The notes under the pieces were generated by a model. That model was not told the origin of the DNA and ran no database searches. It saw nothing but the letters and a program-made list of their open reading frames with translations. A stretch of 64,000 nt of DNA from Ulvibacter litoralis (GTDB lineage: Bacteria > Bacteroidota > Bacteroidia > Flavobacteriales > Flavobacteriaceae), in assembly GCF_900102055.1 (NCBI RefSeq), contig NZ_FNBA01000007.1, positions 1 to 64,000 of the forward strand. The letters run 5' to 3'. The position numbers and the translations under genes are program-made. Shown here piece after piece: positions 1 through 10,266 of this stretch; the stretch's first letter is position 1, and the number at the start of each line of letters is the position of its first letter.

Positions 1-1667
1 CATGTGCTGTAAAAACTTGGGATGGTTCTAATTGGAATCCAGCTGGTAATCCTACCGCTACTGATCATGTTGTCATTTCAGACGACTATGATACTGCTAC
101 CGACGGCGGAAGTATCACTGCCTGTGAAGTCACCGTTGATGCCTCGACAACGTTAACCATCAGTGCTGATGATTTTTTAAGCGTGGCAAACAATATAACC
201 GTAGATGGAACACTGAATGTTGCGCATACCGCAAATGTGGTACAAATTGATGATGCAGCAACTGTAACCAATAACGGAACAATTAATGTTTATGTAGATA
301 CTCCTGCTTTAGATGGAAGAGATTTTATGTTAATGGGGAGTCCTATGACTACCGAAACAAGAGCTGGTGTTTTTGATGGAGCAATGCGAATTCGCAATCA
401 TCTTACTGAAAACTTTAGTCCAAACACCGAAGTAATGGAAGCATCAAATGGTGCAGGGGTTTGGGTAGATGAAGAAGGAGACGATTGGCTAGTGTATGAA
501 GCAGGTATTAATCCAGGAGAAGGATATATGGTGATGCGCGATATTGTAGGTCCTGCAACGGCATTAAATCTTAATTTTACGCAAGGAACATTAAATAATG
601 GAGTAATTACGTATGCTGCTGAATATAATGGCACTCAAAACGCGAGTCCAAATATTATTGCTAATCCGTACGCGTCGGCAATCTCGGCAACCGACTTTAT
701 CAACGCAAATGATAATGTTGATGCAGTTTATTTCTGGGAACATATAACAGCTCCTAACAGTGGAACTCCTGGCCCTTACGGATTGGATTATACAATGGAA
801 GATATTTCAATATTCAATTTAACTGGAGGCACCAGTGCTGCTGGATCGGATGCTGGGACTTTACCAAATGGAATTATTTCTACCGGACAAGGATTTGGAG
901 TTAAAGCATCGAATGCAGAACCTATTACCTTCAACAATTCAATGCGACTAACATCTGGAAACACAACTCTTCGCAAAAGAGATATTGACCGTATTTGGCT
1001 AAATGTTCAAAGTAATGGATACGAATTAAACAGTACTGCTTTAATCGGTTTTATTCAAGAAGCAACAGATGGAATTGACATAGGTTATGACGCAAAGCGT
1101 TTGGCTACAAATGTCGCATTGTATTCACACCTAGATGACGGATCGAATCAATTAGGAATTCAGTCTAGAGGAGTGTTCAGCGAAAACATGAAAATTCCAA
1201 TGGGATTTGCAACTCTTATTGATGAACAAATAAATTATACAATTTCTATTGAAAATATAGAAGGGCTAAATTTAGAATCTGCTACTGTTTATTTAATAGA
1301 CAATCAAGAAGAAACTATTACCAATTTAAGTAATGAAGACTATACTTTTGGAAGTGAAAAGGGAATCTTTGACAACAGATTTACAATTCAATTTGTACCT
1401 GAAGTTATTCTTGGAACAGATGCTAGTGTTTTAGAAAATATTGCCATCTACCCTAACCCTACTCAAAGCATACTTTCAATAGTATCGCCAAAATTTATGG
1501 TTACAAATGTTACTGTTTATGATATAATAGGTAGAGTAGTCATGAGCCAGAATTTCGAGAATAGCAAAAAGGTAGCAATAGACCTTTCAGAATTAAATAG
1601 TGCAATTTACTTTGCTGAAATTAATACGGAAGCTGGTAAAATGACTAAGCGTATTATAAAGGAATAA
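1..1667 (+). CDS. T9SS-sorted surface protein, C-terminal part (cut by left edge)
   Basis: The reading frame is open from base 3 with no stop, so the gene begins left of the window. The GTG at 183 is internal and is not the start. The visible ~555 residues contain a beta-helix-like stretch (ITVDGTLN, TVTNNGTINV). After it comes a globular module with the signature FMLMGSPMTTETR, which reappears in the 1505-residue protein at 48879. The last ~80 residues are a type A T9SS sorting domain (IYPNPTQSILSI ... GRVV ... IYFAEINTEAGKMTKRIIKE). Family knowledge says such proteins are exported by Sec, cross the outer membrane through the type IX secretion system and are anchored or released. The function of the body is unknown. 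A strong terminator follows at once. Confidence 0.85.
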   Translation, partial: CAVKTWDGSNWNPAGNPTATDHVVISDDYDTATDGGSITACEVTVDASTTLTISADDFLSVANNITVDGTLNVAHTANVVQIDDAATVTNNGTINVYVDTPALDGRDFMLMGSPMTTETRAGVFDGAMRIRNHLTENFSPNTEVMEASNGAGVWVDEEGDDWLVYEAGINPGEGYMVMRDIVGPATALNLNFTQGTLNNGVITYAAEYNGTQNASPNIIANPYASAISATDFINANDNVDAVYFWEHITAPNSGTPGPYGLDYTMEDISIFNLTGGTSAAGSDAGTLPNGIISTGQGFGVKASNAEPITFNNSMRLTSGNTTLRKRDIDRIWLNVQSNGYELNSTALIGFIQEATDGIDIGYDAKRLATNVALYSHLDDGSNQLGIQSRGVFSENMKIPMGFATLIDEQINYTISIENIEGLNLESATVYLIDNQEETITNLSNEDYTFGSEKGIFDNRFTIQFVPEVILGTDASVLENIAIYPNPTQSILSIVSPKFMVTNVTVYDIIGRVVMSQNFENSKKVAIDLSELNSAIYFAEINTEAGKMTKRIIKE

Positions 1668-1687
1668 CTAACTAACCAAATTTTATG

Positions 1688-1726
1688 AAGCCGTTTTCAG
1701 TTTATAACTGAAAACGGCTTTTTTTT
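1688..1726 (+). terminator. Rho-independent terminator after the left-edge T9SS gene
   Basis: A long stem, AAGCCGTTTTCAGTT paired with AACTGAAAACGGCTT around a 3-nt loop, is followed by a run of T. It starts 21 bp after the stop codon. Confidence 0.9.
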
Positions 1727-1877
1727 GAAGAATAATTTGTGAAACAATTAGACATTTTTCTTTTTACTACAGTTCGTATTTGTCGGATCACTTTCCGAAG
1801 AAAACACATCGAACGCGAAAAAAACTATGTCTATTTAAAACAAAGAAGCGTCTGTACTAATAGTAAAAACAGCGAAA

Positions 1878-2294
1878 CTAAGCTTTTAATGATTCCCAAT
1901 TAAAGACAATATTCTTTTCAATATCGGGATGTAAACTATGATGTACTGGACAGGTATTTGCCGTATTTTCAAGAATCTGCTTTGTCTTTGCATCAAACCC
2001 TGAAGGCAACTCCATAATAACGTCTATTTTTGAAATTCGGCGTGGATTGGCAGCCATTGTCTTAGTAACCAACGCGGTGCTACCATCCAAACTCACTTTC
2101 ATATCACGCGCTTTTATTCCCATCATTGTTAGCATACAATTGGCTAAGCCTGTTGCCACCGTATCGGTAGGAGAAAACGCTGCACCTTGCCCATTGTTAT
2201 CGACGGGAGCGTCTGTGACGTATGAATTTCCTGAAGCTAAATGCTCACAATTTGTTCGTAAATCACCAAGGTAAGTTACTTTTGATGTACTCAT
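1878..2294 (-). CDS. OsmC family protein (peroxide-reducing type)
   Basis: The 138-residue length is typical of OsmC/Ohr proteins. The two redox cysteines of the family are visible: C53 in GLANCMLTMMG and C115 in NTCPVHHSL. In the family, the pair reduces organic hydroperoxides through a homodimeric active site in the cytoplasm. The start codon overlaps the end of the upstream LysM gene by 4 bp (ATGA), so the two are translationally coupled. Whether this is Ohr, OsmC or a YhfA-like member cannot be settled by eye. Confidence 0.85.
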   Translation of the reverse strand: MSTSKVTYLGDLRTNCEHLASGNSYVTDAPVDNNGQGAAFSPTDTVATGLANCMLTMMGIKARDMKVSLDGSTALVTKTMAANPRRISKIDVIMELPSGFDAKTKQILENTANTCPVHHSLHPDIEKNIVFNWESLKA

Positions 2295-4189
2295 TCTACT
2301 ACTTCAAATTCTAGGTTATTCATATACTTAATAATATAAGTAGCTCTATTTTGATAACCACTAGTACTATTTTTAGCATACAAGAACTTGTTTTCCACAT
2401 ATTCGGTTTCAAATTCTTCTTGTGTAGCATCGTATAAACTTTCGTTAGAACTCAATCGCAGTAACACATCGTATGCAACATCAAATCCGCGAACTGCATA
2501 GCGATTAGGGTACACACCGTATTTGTTTTTGTAGCTAATTAAAAATGGATCTTTGTCTTTATAACTATAACTTTTATTTACTGAAGGAAAAGTAAAATTA
2601 AGTTTTGCCAAATGCATGTTTGAAATGTCGTGGTAATCGTATGCATCATTTTTATCTAATGTAAACAAACGCACTTTATAAGTTTCTGGCATTCCGTTTA
2701 ACAAGCCTAATACATTACTAATAATTCCAGGATCGTCTGATTCTAAGATCACCCAGTTTTCTTTATTCTGAACCATTTTAGCGTTCAAATCGGTCACGTA
2801 CAAAAATCCTTTTTCGCGAGGCGATAATGTTTTTGCTGAAGGCAACTCACTCAATATTGCTGCTTTTTCAGTTTTTTTATTAGCGTCGGAAATTAAAAGA
2901 ATATTTTTATTGGCACTATTTGCTTTTAAGAAAGACAACATAGATCTACGCAACATCGCGTCGGTAGGAAGTGTCTGAAAAAAGTTTGAATGCGAATTCA
3001 TGGTTCGGTTACTCAACGGAGAAAATACAGGGATTTTTGAACGTTGCAATAATACTGCTGCTTTCTCTACATTTTTTTGACGTAACGGCCCTATAACCGC
3101 ATCTACATTATCAAAATTTTCTTGTGCGATAATTGTACTTGTTTTAGTTTCACTTCCTTCGGTATCGTACACATCTATATTTACCGAAATCCCCAAGTCT
3201 TTCGCAAACTCGGCAGCCATTAATACTCCGCTATAAAAATCGAGCGTAAGGCGCAATAACCCTCCTTTTTTAAGAACTTCGCTATTTGAAGCGGAAGAGC
3301 CATCGGTTATTTTATCGAGCCCAAACGGCAACATAACCACAAGGTTCTTCTTTTCTTTGTTATAAACTCTATTTTCAAGTTTTACTGTAACTGCCTTTCC
3401 AGAAGATATTAAGTCGATGTTTTCCTTCGGAATTTTAAGAATCATTCCTTCTTTAAGACCTTCCTTCGCAAAAGGATTTAAGGAAACAATCTCTTCTTCT
3501 GAAAGTCCTAATTTAACTTTTAATCTAAAAAAGCCTTCTTTAGGTTGTACTTCATAGTAATCATACCCTTCTTCAATAGTAGCAGAAGCCACAGAATCAG
3601 TATTGGGAACATTAATAATTGCACCTATCTGAAGCGAATCTCCCATTGTTGGATTTAACGCTTCTAATTCAGGGATCGTTATATCATACTTTCTAGCAAT
3701 ACCATATTTTGTTTCTTTGGCTAAGACTGTATGCTTTTTCGACGTTACTTCTACAACTTCCGAAGTGCTTAAACCACTTCCTATTTTTAACGTAATAGGA
3801 ATTTGTATTTTCTCTCCTTTTTTAAGCTGTCTAGAATACAATTCCTTATTGTATTTCTTAATGTCATCTACACTTACATTGTACTTTTTAGAAATGCTAA
3901 ATAACGTCTCTTTGCGCTTTACTTTGTGCTTTTTAAACTCAATATCTGCTGTAGTAACTCCTGTCCCTGCTTCTGGAATAATTAATATGGAATTTTCTCT
4001 AACACCACTTTTAACGTCTGGATTTAAACGATAGATGGCTTCAGTAGAAACACCATAATCTTTGGCGATACTATAAATTGTTTCTCCTTTTTTAACATAA
4101 TGACTTTTATATTGCTGCTGCTGTTGCGCTATAGAGCCACAGCTCACATTCACAATAAAAAGTAAACTTATATACAGTACTAATCTCAT
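2291..4189 (-). CDS. LysM-repeat lipoprotein with periplasmic-binding-protein-like domain
   Basis: 632 residues. The N-terminus is a signal peptide with a possible lipobox (FIVNVSC, Cys about residue 17), followed by a short poly-Gln. Four LysM-like repeats follow at roughly residues 29-73, 88-131, 153-196 and 211-253; the last is degenerate. The remaining ~350 residues resemble a type 1 periplasmic binding fold (VVMLPFGLDKI, then a VDAVIGPLRQKNVEKAA segment). LysM binds peptidoglycan, so the protein probably sits on the cell wall or outer-membrane inner face. The ligand of the second domain is unknown. It lies 64 bp downstream of guaA and overlaps the OsmC gene by 4 bp. The role is inferred from architecture only. 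Confidence 0.8.
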   Translation of the reverse strand: MRLVLYISLLFIVNVSCGSIAQQQQQYKSHYVKKGETIYSIAKDYGVSTEAIYRLNPDVKSGVRENSILIIPEAGTGVTTADIEFKKHKVKRKETLFSISKKYNVSVDDIKKYNKELYSRQLKKGEKIQIPITLKIGSGLSTSEVVEVTSKKHTVLAKETKYGIARKYDITIPELEALNPTMGDSLQIGAIINVPNTDSVASATIEEGYDYYEVQPKEGFFRLKVKLGLSEEEIVSLNPFAKEGLKEGMILKIPKENIDLISSGKAVTVKLENRVYNKEKKNLVVMLPFGLDKITDGSSASNSEVLKKGGLLRLTLDFYSGVLMAAEFAKDLGISVNIDVYDTEGSETKTSTIIAQENFDNVDAVIGPLRQKNVEKAAVLLQRSKIPVFSPLSNRTMNSHSNFFQTLPTDAMLRRSMLSFLKANSANKNILLISDANKKTEKAAILSELPSAKTLSPREKGFLYVTDLNAKMVQNKENWVILESDDPGIISNVLGLLNGMPETYKVRLFTLDKNDAYDYHDISNMHLAKLNFTFPSVNKSYSYKDKDPFLISYKNKYGVYPNRYAVRGFDVAYDVLLRLSSNESLYDATQEEFETEYVENKFLYAKNSTSGYQNRATYIIKYMNNLEFEVVE

Positions 4190-4253
4190 CGATTATTATT
4201 TTTTATAACATCTAAAATTTAAAAACAGTAGTAAAGTTTATGCTTTACTAAAA

Positions 4254-5783
4254 CTATTCCCATTCGATAGTAGCAGGTGGTTTCGAACTAATATCGTACA
4301 CTACTCTATTAACGCCTTTTACTCGGTTTATTATATTGTTTGACGTTTCTTGTAAAAACTCATACGGTAAATTCACCCAGTCTGCGGTCATTCCGTCGGT
4401 TGACTCCACAGCGCGTAACGCCACTACTTTTTCGTAAGTACGCTCGTCACCCATTACTCCTACACTATTTACTGGTAGTAAAATAGCGCCTGCTTGCCAT
4501 ACTTTATCGTACAATCCCCATTTTCGAAGTCCGTCAATAAAAATAGCATCTACCTCTTGTAAGATACGAACTTTTTCAGCCGTAATATCTCCCAAAATTC
4601 GAATCGCCAATCCAGGACCTGGAAAAGGGTGTCTTCCTAACAGCTCAGGATCAATTCCCATTTCTTTTCCTACGCGACGTACTTCATCTTTAAATAACAT
4701 ACGCAATGGCTCTACCACTTTTAACTTCATGAAGTCTGGCAATCCACCCACATTGTGGTGCGATTTAATTGTTACGGAAGGTCCGTTTACCGAAACACTT
4801 TCAATAACATCTGGATAAATAGTTCCTTGTGCTAACCAATGTACATCTTCAACCAAGTGTGCTTCATCGTCAAATACTTCAATAAAAGCATTTCCAATCG
4901 CCTTACGTTTTTCTTCAGGATCTGTTTTTAATTCTAATGCTTTCAAAAAACGTTCCGAAGCATCCACTCCTTTTACGTTTAAGCCCATGTGCTTGTATTG
5001 ATCTAAAACACTGTCAAACTCATTTTTCCGAAGCAATCCATTGTTTACAAAAATGCAAAACAGATTTTTACCTATTGCCTTGTGCAATAAGATTGCGGCA
5101 ACCGTAGAATCTACTCCTCCACTTAATCCTAAAACAACTTTATCGTTGCCTAATTTATCTTTTAATTCTTGAACTGTCGTATCGACAAAAGCAGCTGGCG
5201 TCCATTCTTGGGCAACACCTGCAATATGTACCAAGAAGTTTTCTAGCAATTGTTTTCCATCGGTAGTATGATATACTTCTGGATGAAACTGAATCGCATA
5301 GGTTTGTTCTCCTTCAATACGATACGCTGCATTTTTCACATCGTCTGTACTTGCCAAACACACTCCATTTTCGGGAAGTTTAGCAATGGTATCACTATGA
5401 CTCATCCAAACTTGTGTTCCTTCTGTTATAGAAGCAAACAAATCGGTATGATTATGAATGGTAGTTAATTTAGCACGTCCGTATTCGCGAGTGCTCGAAG
5501 GCTCAACGCTCCCACCCATGAAATGAGCTAAATACTGCGCGCCATAGCATACTGCCAACAAAGGTTTTTTCCCTTTAATTTTAGTAAGGTCTGGATGCGC
5601 GGCATCTTCATTACGAACCGATAATGGGCTCCCTGAAAGGATGACGGCTTTAAAATTATCTAAATTTTCTGGAATTTTGTGGTACGGATGAATCTCGCAG
5701 TAAATATTGAGTTCTCTTACACGTCTTGCTATCAGCTGTGTATACTGCGATCCGAAATCTAAAATGAGGACGTTATTTTGCAT
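4254..5783 (-). CDS. guaA: GMP synthase (glutamine-hydrolysing)
   Basis: Converts XMP, glutamine and ATP to GMP, the last step of guanylate synthesis. The N-terminal class I amidotransferase has its nucleophile in [17 protein letters not shown] and His/Glu in QFHPEVYHT. The ATP-pyrophosphatase domain carries the P-loop LSGGVDST, and the C-terminal dimerisation domain ends KPPATIEWE, as is usual. I use the ATG at 5783 (509 residues) rather than the TTG at 5789: homologues start close to [16 protein letters not shown], and the TTG lies inside the -7 box. The mRNA may be leaderless. Co-transcription with the LysM and OsmC genes is likely from spacing. Confidence 0.97.
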   Translation of the reverse strand: MQNNVLILDFGSQYTQLIARRVRELNIYCEIHPYHKIPENLDNFKAVILSGSPLSVRNEDAAHPDLTKIKGKKPLLAVCYGAQYLAHFMGGSVEPSSTREYGRAKLTTIHNHTDLFASITEGTQVWMSHSDTIAKLPENGVCLASTDDVKNAAYRIEGEQTYAIQFHPEVYHTTDGKQLLENFLVHIAGVAQEWTPAAFVDTTVQELKDKLGNDKVVLGLSGGVDSTVAAILLHKAIGKNLFCIFVNNGLLRKNEFDSVLDQYKHMGLNVKGVDASERFLKALELKTDPEEKRKAIGNAFIEVFDDEAHLVEDVHWLAQGTIYPDVIESVSVNGPSVTIKSHHNVGGLPDFMKLKVVEPLRMLFKDEVRRVGKEMGIDPELLGRHPFPGPGLAIRILGDITAEKVRILQEVDAIFIDGLRKWGLYDKVWQAGAILLPVNSVGVMGDERTYEKVVALRAVESTDGMTADWVNLPYEFLQETSNNIINRVKGVNRVVYDISSKPPATIEWE

Positions 5784-5786
5784 AGG

Positions 5787-5794
5787 CAAAAGTA
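5787..5794 (-). promoter_or_regulatory. -7 box of the guaA promoter
   Basis: TACTTTTG on the minus strand matches the Bacteroidota -7 consensus TAnnTTTG. It ends only 3 bp before the guaA ATG, which implies a leaderless or nearly leaderless transcript. Confidence 0.6.
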
Positions 5795-5928
5795 AGGTAA
5801 AAATTCATTTTGGCTAAATTGGTTTTAGAAAATTTTATAGTTTTTTTCGCTTTTTTCATTGTTGTAAATCTATCTACAACCCGAAGAAAAACTAAGGACT
5901 TCTTGACGGTAATTATGTAAGAGTATCT

Positions 5929-7524
5929 CTACAAAGAAAGAATTGTAAAATTGGGATCTAACGGGCGAAGTTCTTTTTTCAATTCTTGTAACAATACATC
6001 TCCATATTCCAAATAGTATTCAGAGAAATTAACGGTTCGCTCCTGCAAGCTTTGCTTCGGAAACAATTCGTCTTGAATGGCTGTTAATCGATCTAATGCA
6101 GCTGCCAAGTTACGCTTTTGTGCTTTCAATAATCTTTTTTCAAGATTTGACAAGCCATTTATTTGCTTTTTCTCTTGAGCCTCAACTGCACCGATAAACG
6201 AAGCATCTGTTTTTTTTGCCAATTCGTGCAGGGCTTCAAATTGCTTTTTTAAAAATTCTTTCTGCTCTGAAAAATCAATTTTTATTCCTGAAAGTTGGCG
6301 GGTGTATTTTGTTCTTAAATCAGGTTGTTTCAAAAACAAATCGTCAATCGACACTTCTAATTTTTCTAGCTTTTCTGAAAGTAACGTAGGTAACAGCAAC
6401 ACCGAATTCCGAAGTAACAATATCGGAAATGGAACTTCAACCGCTTCAAAATAATCTTTCAACTGAAACCAATACGCCAATTCACCACCACCTCCTGTAT
6501 AACACAGATTGGGTAAAATTACTTCTTGATACAAGGGACGCAACAATGCGTTGGGCGAAAAGCACTCCGGATTTGCATCTAATTTCGATAAAATTTCAGC
6601 TTCCGTAAAAGATAGATCCGTATCGTTTACATAATACATTCCGTCTTTTTTAATAATTCGCTCTCGAATTCCTTCCGCGAGATAAAACAAATTAATCTCT
6701 CGAGGATGCACTTGTTCTGGATACCCTAAAGCTGTTAATCGTGTTGTAGTTTCTGTAATTATGCGATGCGACAGCTGCTCCAAAAGTTCTTTTTTCGCAA
6801 ACGGAACGAATGCTTTTTTAAGTAACGCATCATTCCCATCAACAATCACCAAGCCGTATTCTGAGAATAATTGATTTCCTAAATACCGCGTTGCTTCCGT
6901 TAAATTTGTATGTTTTGTGTAGGCTTCTGAAAAAAGAGCCGTCATTTTTTTAGCATTATTACTTGCTCCCAAAGCTGCTTCAAACTGCTTCAAGACTTCC
7001 GATAATCCTTCCGTAGAAAGTTCCCCCACTGCACCCCCACTTTCGCGATTCCAAGCGATTTTCTTTCCGAAGAGATTAAAATAATTAATTTCATCAAAAT
7101 CATGATCTTCCGTAGCCATCCAATACACCGGCACAAAATGCGATTCAGGATGCTTTTCTTTTAGTTCTTCTGAAAGATTTATTACCGAGAAAATCTTGTA
7201 TAAAAAATACAATGGCCCCGTAAATAAATTAAGTTGATGCCCGGTAGTGACAGTAAATGTATTTGAATTTGAAAGTGATTCTATGTTGGCAAGCGTTGCT
7301 TCTGAAGCGTCTGTAGTAGCGTATTGTTTATGTAAGGCTTGCACCAAAACAGCTCTAGATTGAGCCGAAAACGAGTTTTTCTTTTCTGTAATTTGCTTCT
7401 GAAAGTTCTCCAACATAGGGAAGTTACCATAAAACGACGCTAACGTATCTTTTTCAGCAAGATAATCACACATTAATTTTGAGAAATATCCAGTATCGGA
7501 ACACGAAATCGTAGTTTTTGGCAT
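5929..7524 (-). CDS. bshC: Putative cysteine ligase BshC (bacillithiol synthesis)
   Basis: 531 residues, the usual BshC length. Recognisable family segments are TVTTGHQLNLFTGPLYFLYK near residue 95, YWMATEDHDFDEINYF near 155, and LCYTGGGGELAYWFQLKDYF near 345. A C-terminal coiled-coil follows. BshC adds cysteine to glucosaminyl-malate in the last step of bacillithiol synthesis. bshA and bshB are not in this window. The gene is monocistronic, with its own promoter just upstream. Confidence 0.93.
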   Translation of the reverse strand: MPKTTISCSDTGYFSKLMCDYLAEKDTLASFYGNFPMLENFQKQITEKKNSFSAQSRAVLVQALHKQYATTDASEATLANIESLSNSNTFTVTTGHQLNLFTGPLYFLYKIFSVINLSEELKEKHPESHFVPVYWMATEDHDFDEINYFNLFGKKIAWNRESGGAVGELSTEGLSEVLKQFEAALGASNNAKKMTALFSEAYTKHTNLTEATRYLGNQLFSEYGLVIVDGNDALLKKAFVPFAKKELLEQLSHRIITETTTRLTALGYPEQVHPREINLFYLAEGIRERIIKKDGMYYVNDTDLSFTEAEILSKLDANPECFSPNALLRPLYQEVILPNLCYTGGGGELAYWFQLKDYFEAVEVPFPILLLRNSVLLLPTLLSEKLEKLEVSIDDLFLKQPDLRTKYTRQLSGIKIDFSEQKEFLKKQFEALHELAKKTDASFIGAVEAQEKKQINGLSNLEKRLLKAQKRNLAAALDRLTAIQDELFPKQSLQERTVNFSEYYLEYGDVLLQELKKELRPLDPNFTILSL

Positions 7525-7545
7525 AGCGTTTTTTAGAAATTAAAA

Positions 7546-7553
7546 CAAAAATA
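7546..7553 (-). promoter_or_regulatory. -7 box of the bshC promoter
   Basis: TATTTTTG on the minus strand matches TAnnTTTG exactly, 21 bp before the bshC ATG. Confidence 0.6.
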
Positions 7554-7688
7554 CGGTTTAATTCAGAAATCAAAATTCTGATTCTCTATTTTGGTAAAAC
7601 TTTAGGAAATAAAAAGAAACTCAAATTGGAATTTGATGTTTAGAAATTCAATTACCTTTAGCTTTTATAATTAATTACTCGACTACAT

Positions 7689-10175
7689 ATGACGCGTTAT
7701 TTTACTATTGTTCTTCTCTTTTTAATTACAAGCCTTCACGCACAATTACAATCGCCTGCCGAATTTTTAGGCTACGAAATCGGAACTCAGTTCACCAGAC
7801 ATTCAGAGGTGGTTCGCTATTTTGAACACGTTGCAGCCAACAGCGATCTCGTAAACTACACTTCTTACGGAAAAACGAACGAGCGCAGACCCCTAACCTA
7901 TGCTGTTATATCGAGTCCACAGAACATCAAAAACATTGAAACAATTCGTCACGACAATTTAAAAAGCATCGGAATTGAAAGTGGTGCTGCAAATCCAAAA
8001 ATTGCCATTACGTGGTTAAGCTACAACGTACACGGAAATGAAGCTTCCAGCACCGAAGCTGCAATGGCAACGCTTTACACATTAATTACCGAAAAACAAG
8101 ACTGGCTGCAAAATACAGTTATTGTGATGGATCCCTGTGTAAATCCTGACGGTCGCGATCGATATGTAAATTGGTACAATCAGGTAAAATCGACGCCTTA
8201 CAACTTAGCGCAAGCGGCTACAGAGCACAACGAACCTTGGCCTGGCGGACGACCAAACCACTACTTATTCGATTTAAATAGAGATTGGGCGTGGGCAACG
8301 CAAGTAGAAAGTGAACAGCGCCTAAAAGTTTATAACCAATGGATGCCGCATATTCACGTAGATTTTCATGAGCAAGGAATTAATGATCCGTATTATTTTG
8401 CACCCGCTGCAAAACCGTTTCATGAAATCATCACTCCTTTTCAGCGCGATTTTCAAACAGAAATAGGAAAAAATCACGCCAAGTATTTCGATAAAGAAGG
8501 ATGGTTGTTTTTTACACGCGAAAGTTTCGATTTGTTGTATCCAAGTTATGGAGACACCTACCCTATTTTTATGGGAGCCATTGGAATGACGTATGAGCAA
8601 GCGGGTCACGGACGCGCAGGATTAGGAATCAACACGGACGAAGGCTACGATTTAACCTTGGTAGACCGTGTGGCGCATCACACCACTACAGGAATCTCTA
8701 CCATTGAAATGGCTTCAAAAAACGCAGCCCGATTGGCGACAGAGTTTAAATCATTTTTCACGAATCCCAATACAAAATATAAAAACTTTGTGCTTAAAGG
8801 GAATCCTGACAAACTGAAAGCAGTTACAAAATTACTCGATAAGCATGAAATCAAGTATGGTTTTGCCACAAACGGAACGGTAAGCGGATATCATTATTCT
8901 GATGTAAAATCAGGGTCTATGAATGCCAAAGGAGCTTTGGTTGTGAGCACGCAACAACCCAAAGGGAAAATGGTTTCCGTATTGTTTGAACCTGAAGCAA
9001 AACTTGAAGACCCGTTAACATACGACATTACAGCGTGGAGTCTTCCGTATGCATACGGACTGGAAACCATCGCTACAACAGCTACTGTAGCTACAACAAA
9101 CAACGCTCCATATGAGAACTTCACGAATACACCCTTGCCTTCAGGAGCGGGTTACATTTCGAAATGGGATGATATTAGTGATGCTTCTTTTTTAGCTGAA
9201 TTGCTTCAGAACGACATTAACGTGCGTTTTTCAGAAAAGGAATTACAATTTTCTGGAAATACCTTCGGAAGAGGGAGTCTTGTGATTACTAAAAGTGACA
9301 ATAGAACGAACAATCAGTTTGACCAATTAGTTACTTCTATTGCGAACAAACACCAACGGAAATTATACGCAACACCTACAAGTTTTAGCGACAACGGAAC
9401 CGATTTTGGGTCGCAATACATTAAAAGCATTACGGCACCTAGCATCGCAATGTTACGAGGTGACGCAGTGTCATCATTAAGTTTTGGCGCAACATGGCAC
9501 TTTTTTGAAACACAATTAAAATATCCTGTTACCAATATTGAAACAGATGATTTATCGGACTTAGATCTTTCAAAGTTTACGATTCTTATTTTTCCAGAAG
9601 GTTGGTATAGCTCGCTTCTGAATGAAAGCACGATCTCAAAATTGAAAGAATGGATTTCTAATGGTGGAAAAATTATTGCCACAGGAAATGCCTTAAGTGC
9701 TTTTGAAGGTATGGAAGGATTTGACTTGGTTGAAAATACTTCCGAAGAAAAAGAAGATGAAGAAACAGAAAAAACACCCAACCTAACTCCTTACGACCAA
9801 AGAGAACGCGAAAGTGTAAAAGATTTTATCACAGGGAGCATATATAAAGTACAAATAGATGCGTCGCACCCGATGGCTTTTGGGTATGGAGACACTTATT
9901 TTAGTTTAAAACAAGGAGGTGATTCGTACGCCTTTTTAGAAGATGGTTACAATGTTGGCTATTTAAAAGATGATGCTATCAGCGTTTCTGGATTTTCTGG
10001 TGTAGACGCCAAAGCAGGTTTGAAAAACTCAGTTGTTTTTGGAGAAGCAAGAATGGGCAAAGGAAGCATTGTGTATTTAGTAGACGATGTATTATTCCGT
10101 TCTTTTTGGGAAAATGGTAAACTGTTTTTCGCCAACGCATTGTTTTTTGTAAACAATAACAAAGCAGGGCTTTAA
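7689..10175 (+). CDS. Secreted M14-family zinc carboxypeptidase-like protein
   Basis: 828 residues with a signal peptide ending near HAQ (residue 18). The M14 zinc-binding pair is HGNE (H115, E118), a substrate-binding NPDGRDR lies at 152-158, and the third zinc ligand is probably H227 in HVDFHEQG. The likely catalytic Glu lies in YEQAGHG. The C-terminal ~300 residues look like a class I glutamine-amidotransferase-like (ThuA-type) fold. The family includes periplasmic or extracellular metallopeptidases of Bacteroidota. There is no T9SS sorting domain, so it is probably periplasmic. Divergent from bshC and apparently monocistronic. Confidence 0.88.
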   Translation: MTRYFTIVLLFLITSLHAQLQSPAEFLGYEIGTQFTRHSEVVRYFEHVAANSDLVNYTSYGKTNERRPLTYAVISSPQNIKNIETIRHDNLKSIGIESGAANPKIAITWLSYNVHGNEASSTEAAMATLYTLITEKQDWLQNTVIVMDPCVNPDGRDRYVNWYNQVKSTPYNLAQAATEHNEPWPGGRPNHYLFDLNRDWAWATQVESEQRLKVYNQWMPHIHVDFHEQGINDPYYFAPAAKPFHEIITPFQRDFQTEIGKNHAKYFDKEGWLFFTRESFDLLYPSYGDTYPIFMGAIGMTYEQAGHGRAGLGINTDEGYDLTLVDRVAHHTTTGISTIEMASKNAARLATEFKSFFTNPNTKYKNFVLKGNPDKLKAVTKLLDKHEIKYGFATNGTVSGYHYSDVKSGSMNAKGALVVSTQQPKGKMVSVLFEPEAKLEDPLTYDITAWSLPYAYGLETIATTATVATTNNAPYENFTNTPLPSGAGYISKWDDISDASFLAELLQNDINVRFSEKELQFSGNTFGRGSLVITKSDNRTNNQFDQLVTSIANKHQRKLYATPTSFSDNGTDFGSQYIKSITAPSIAMLRGDAVSSLSFGATWHFFETQLKYPVTNIETDDLSDLDLSKFTILIFPEGWYSSLLNESTISKLKEWISNGGKIIATGNALSAFEGMEGFDLVENTSEEKEDEETEKTPNLTPYDQRERESVKDFITGSIYKVQIDASHPMAFGYGDTYFSLKQGGDSYAFLEDGYNVGYLKDDAISVSGFSGVDAKAGLKNSVVFGEARMGKGSIVYLVDDVLFRSFWENGKLFFANALFFVNNNKAGL

Positions 10176-10198
10176 GAAACAAACAGGCATACAAATTA

Positions 10199-10235
10199 GG
10201 GCAGCTTGATTATCAAAATAGCAAGTTGCCCTTTT
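10199..10235 (+). terminator. Terminator after the M14 peptidase gene
   Basis: Stem GGGCAGCTTG with CAAGTTGCCC (one G-U pair) is followed by TTTT. The T tract is short, so strength is moderate. Confidence 0.6.
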
Positions 10236-10266
10236 GAGTTTTAGTTAGAAAAGCTAATGTCAGGAT

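Noticed and set aside
183-1667. GTG at 183 as the start of the left-edge gene
   Set aside because: The same frame is open to base 3 and encodes continuous domain sequence upstream.
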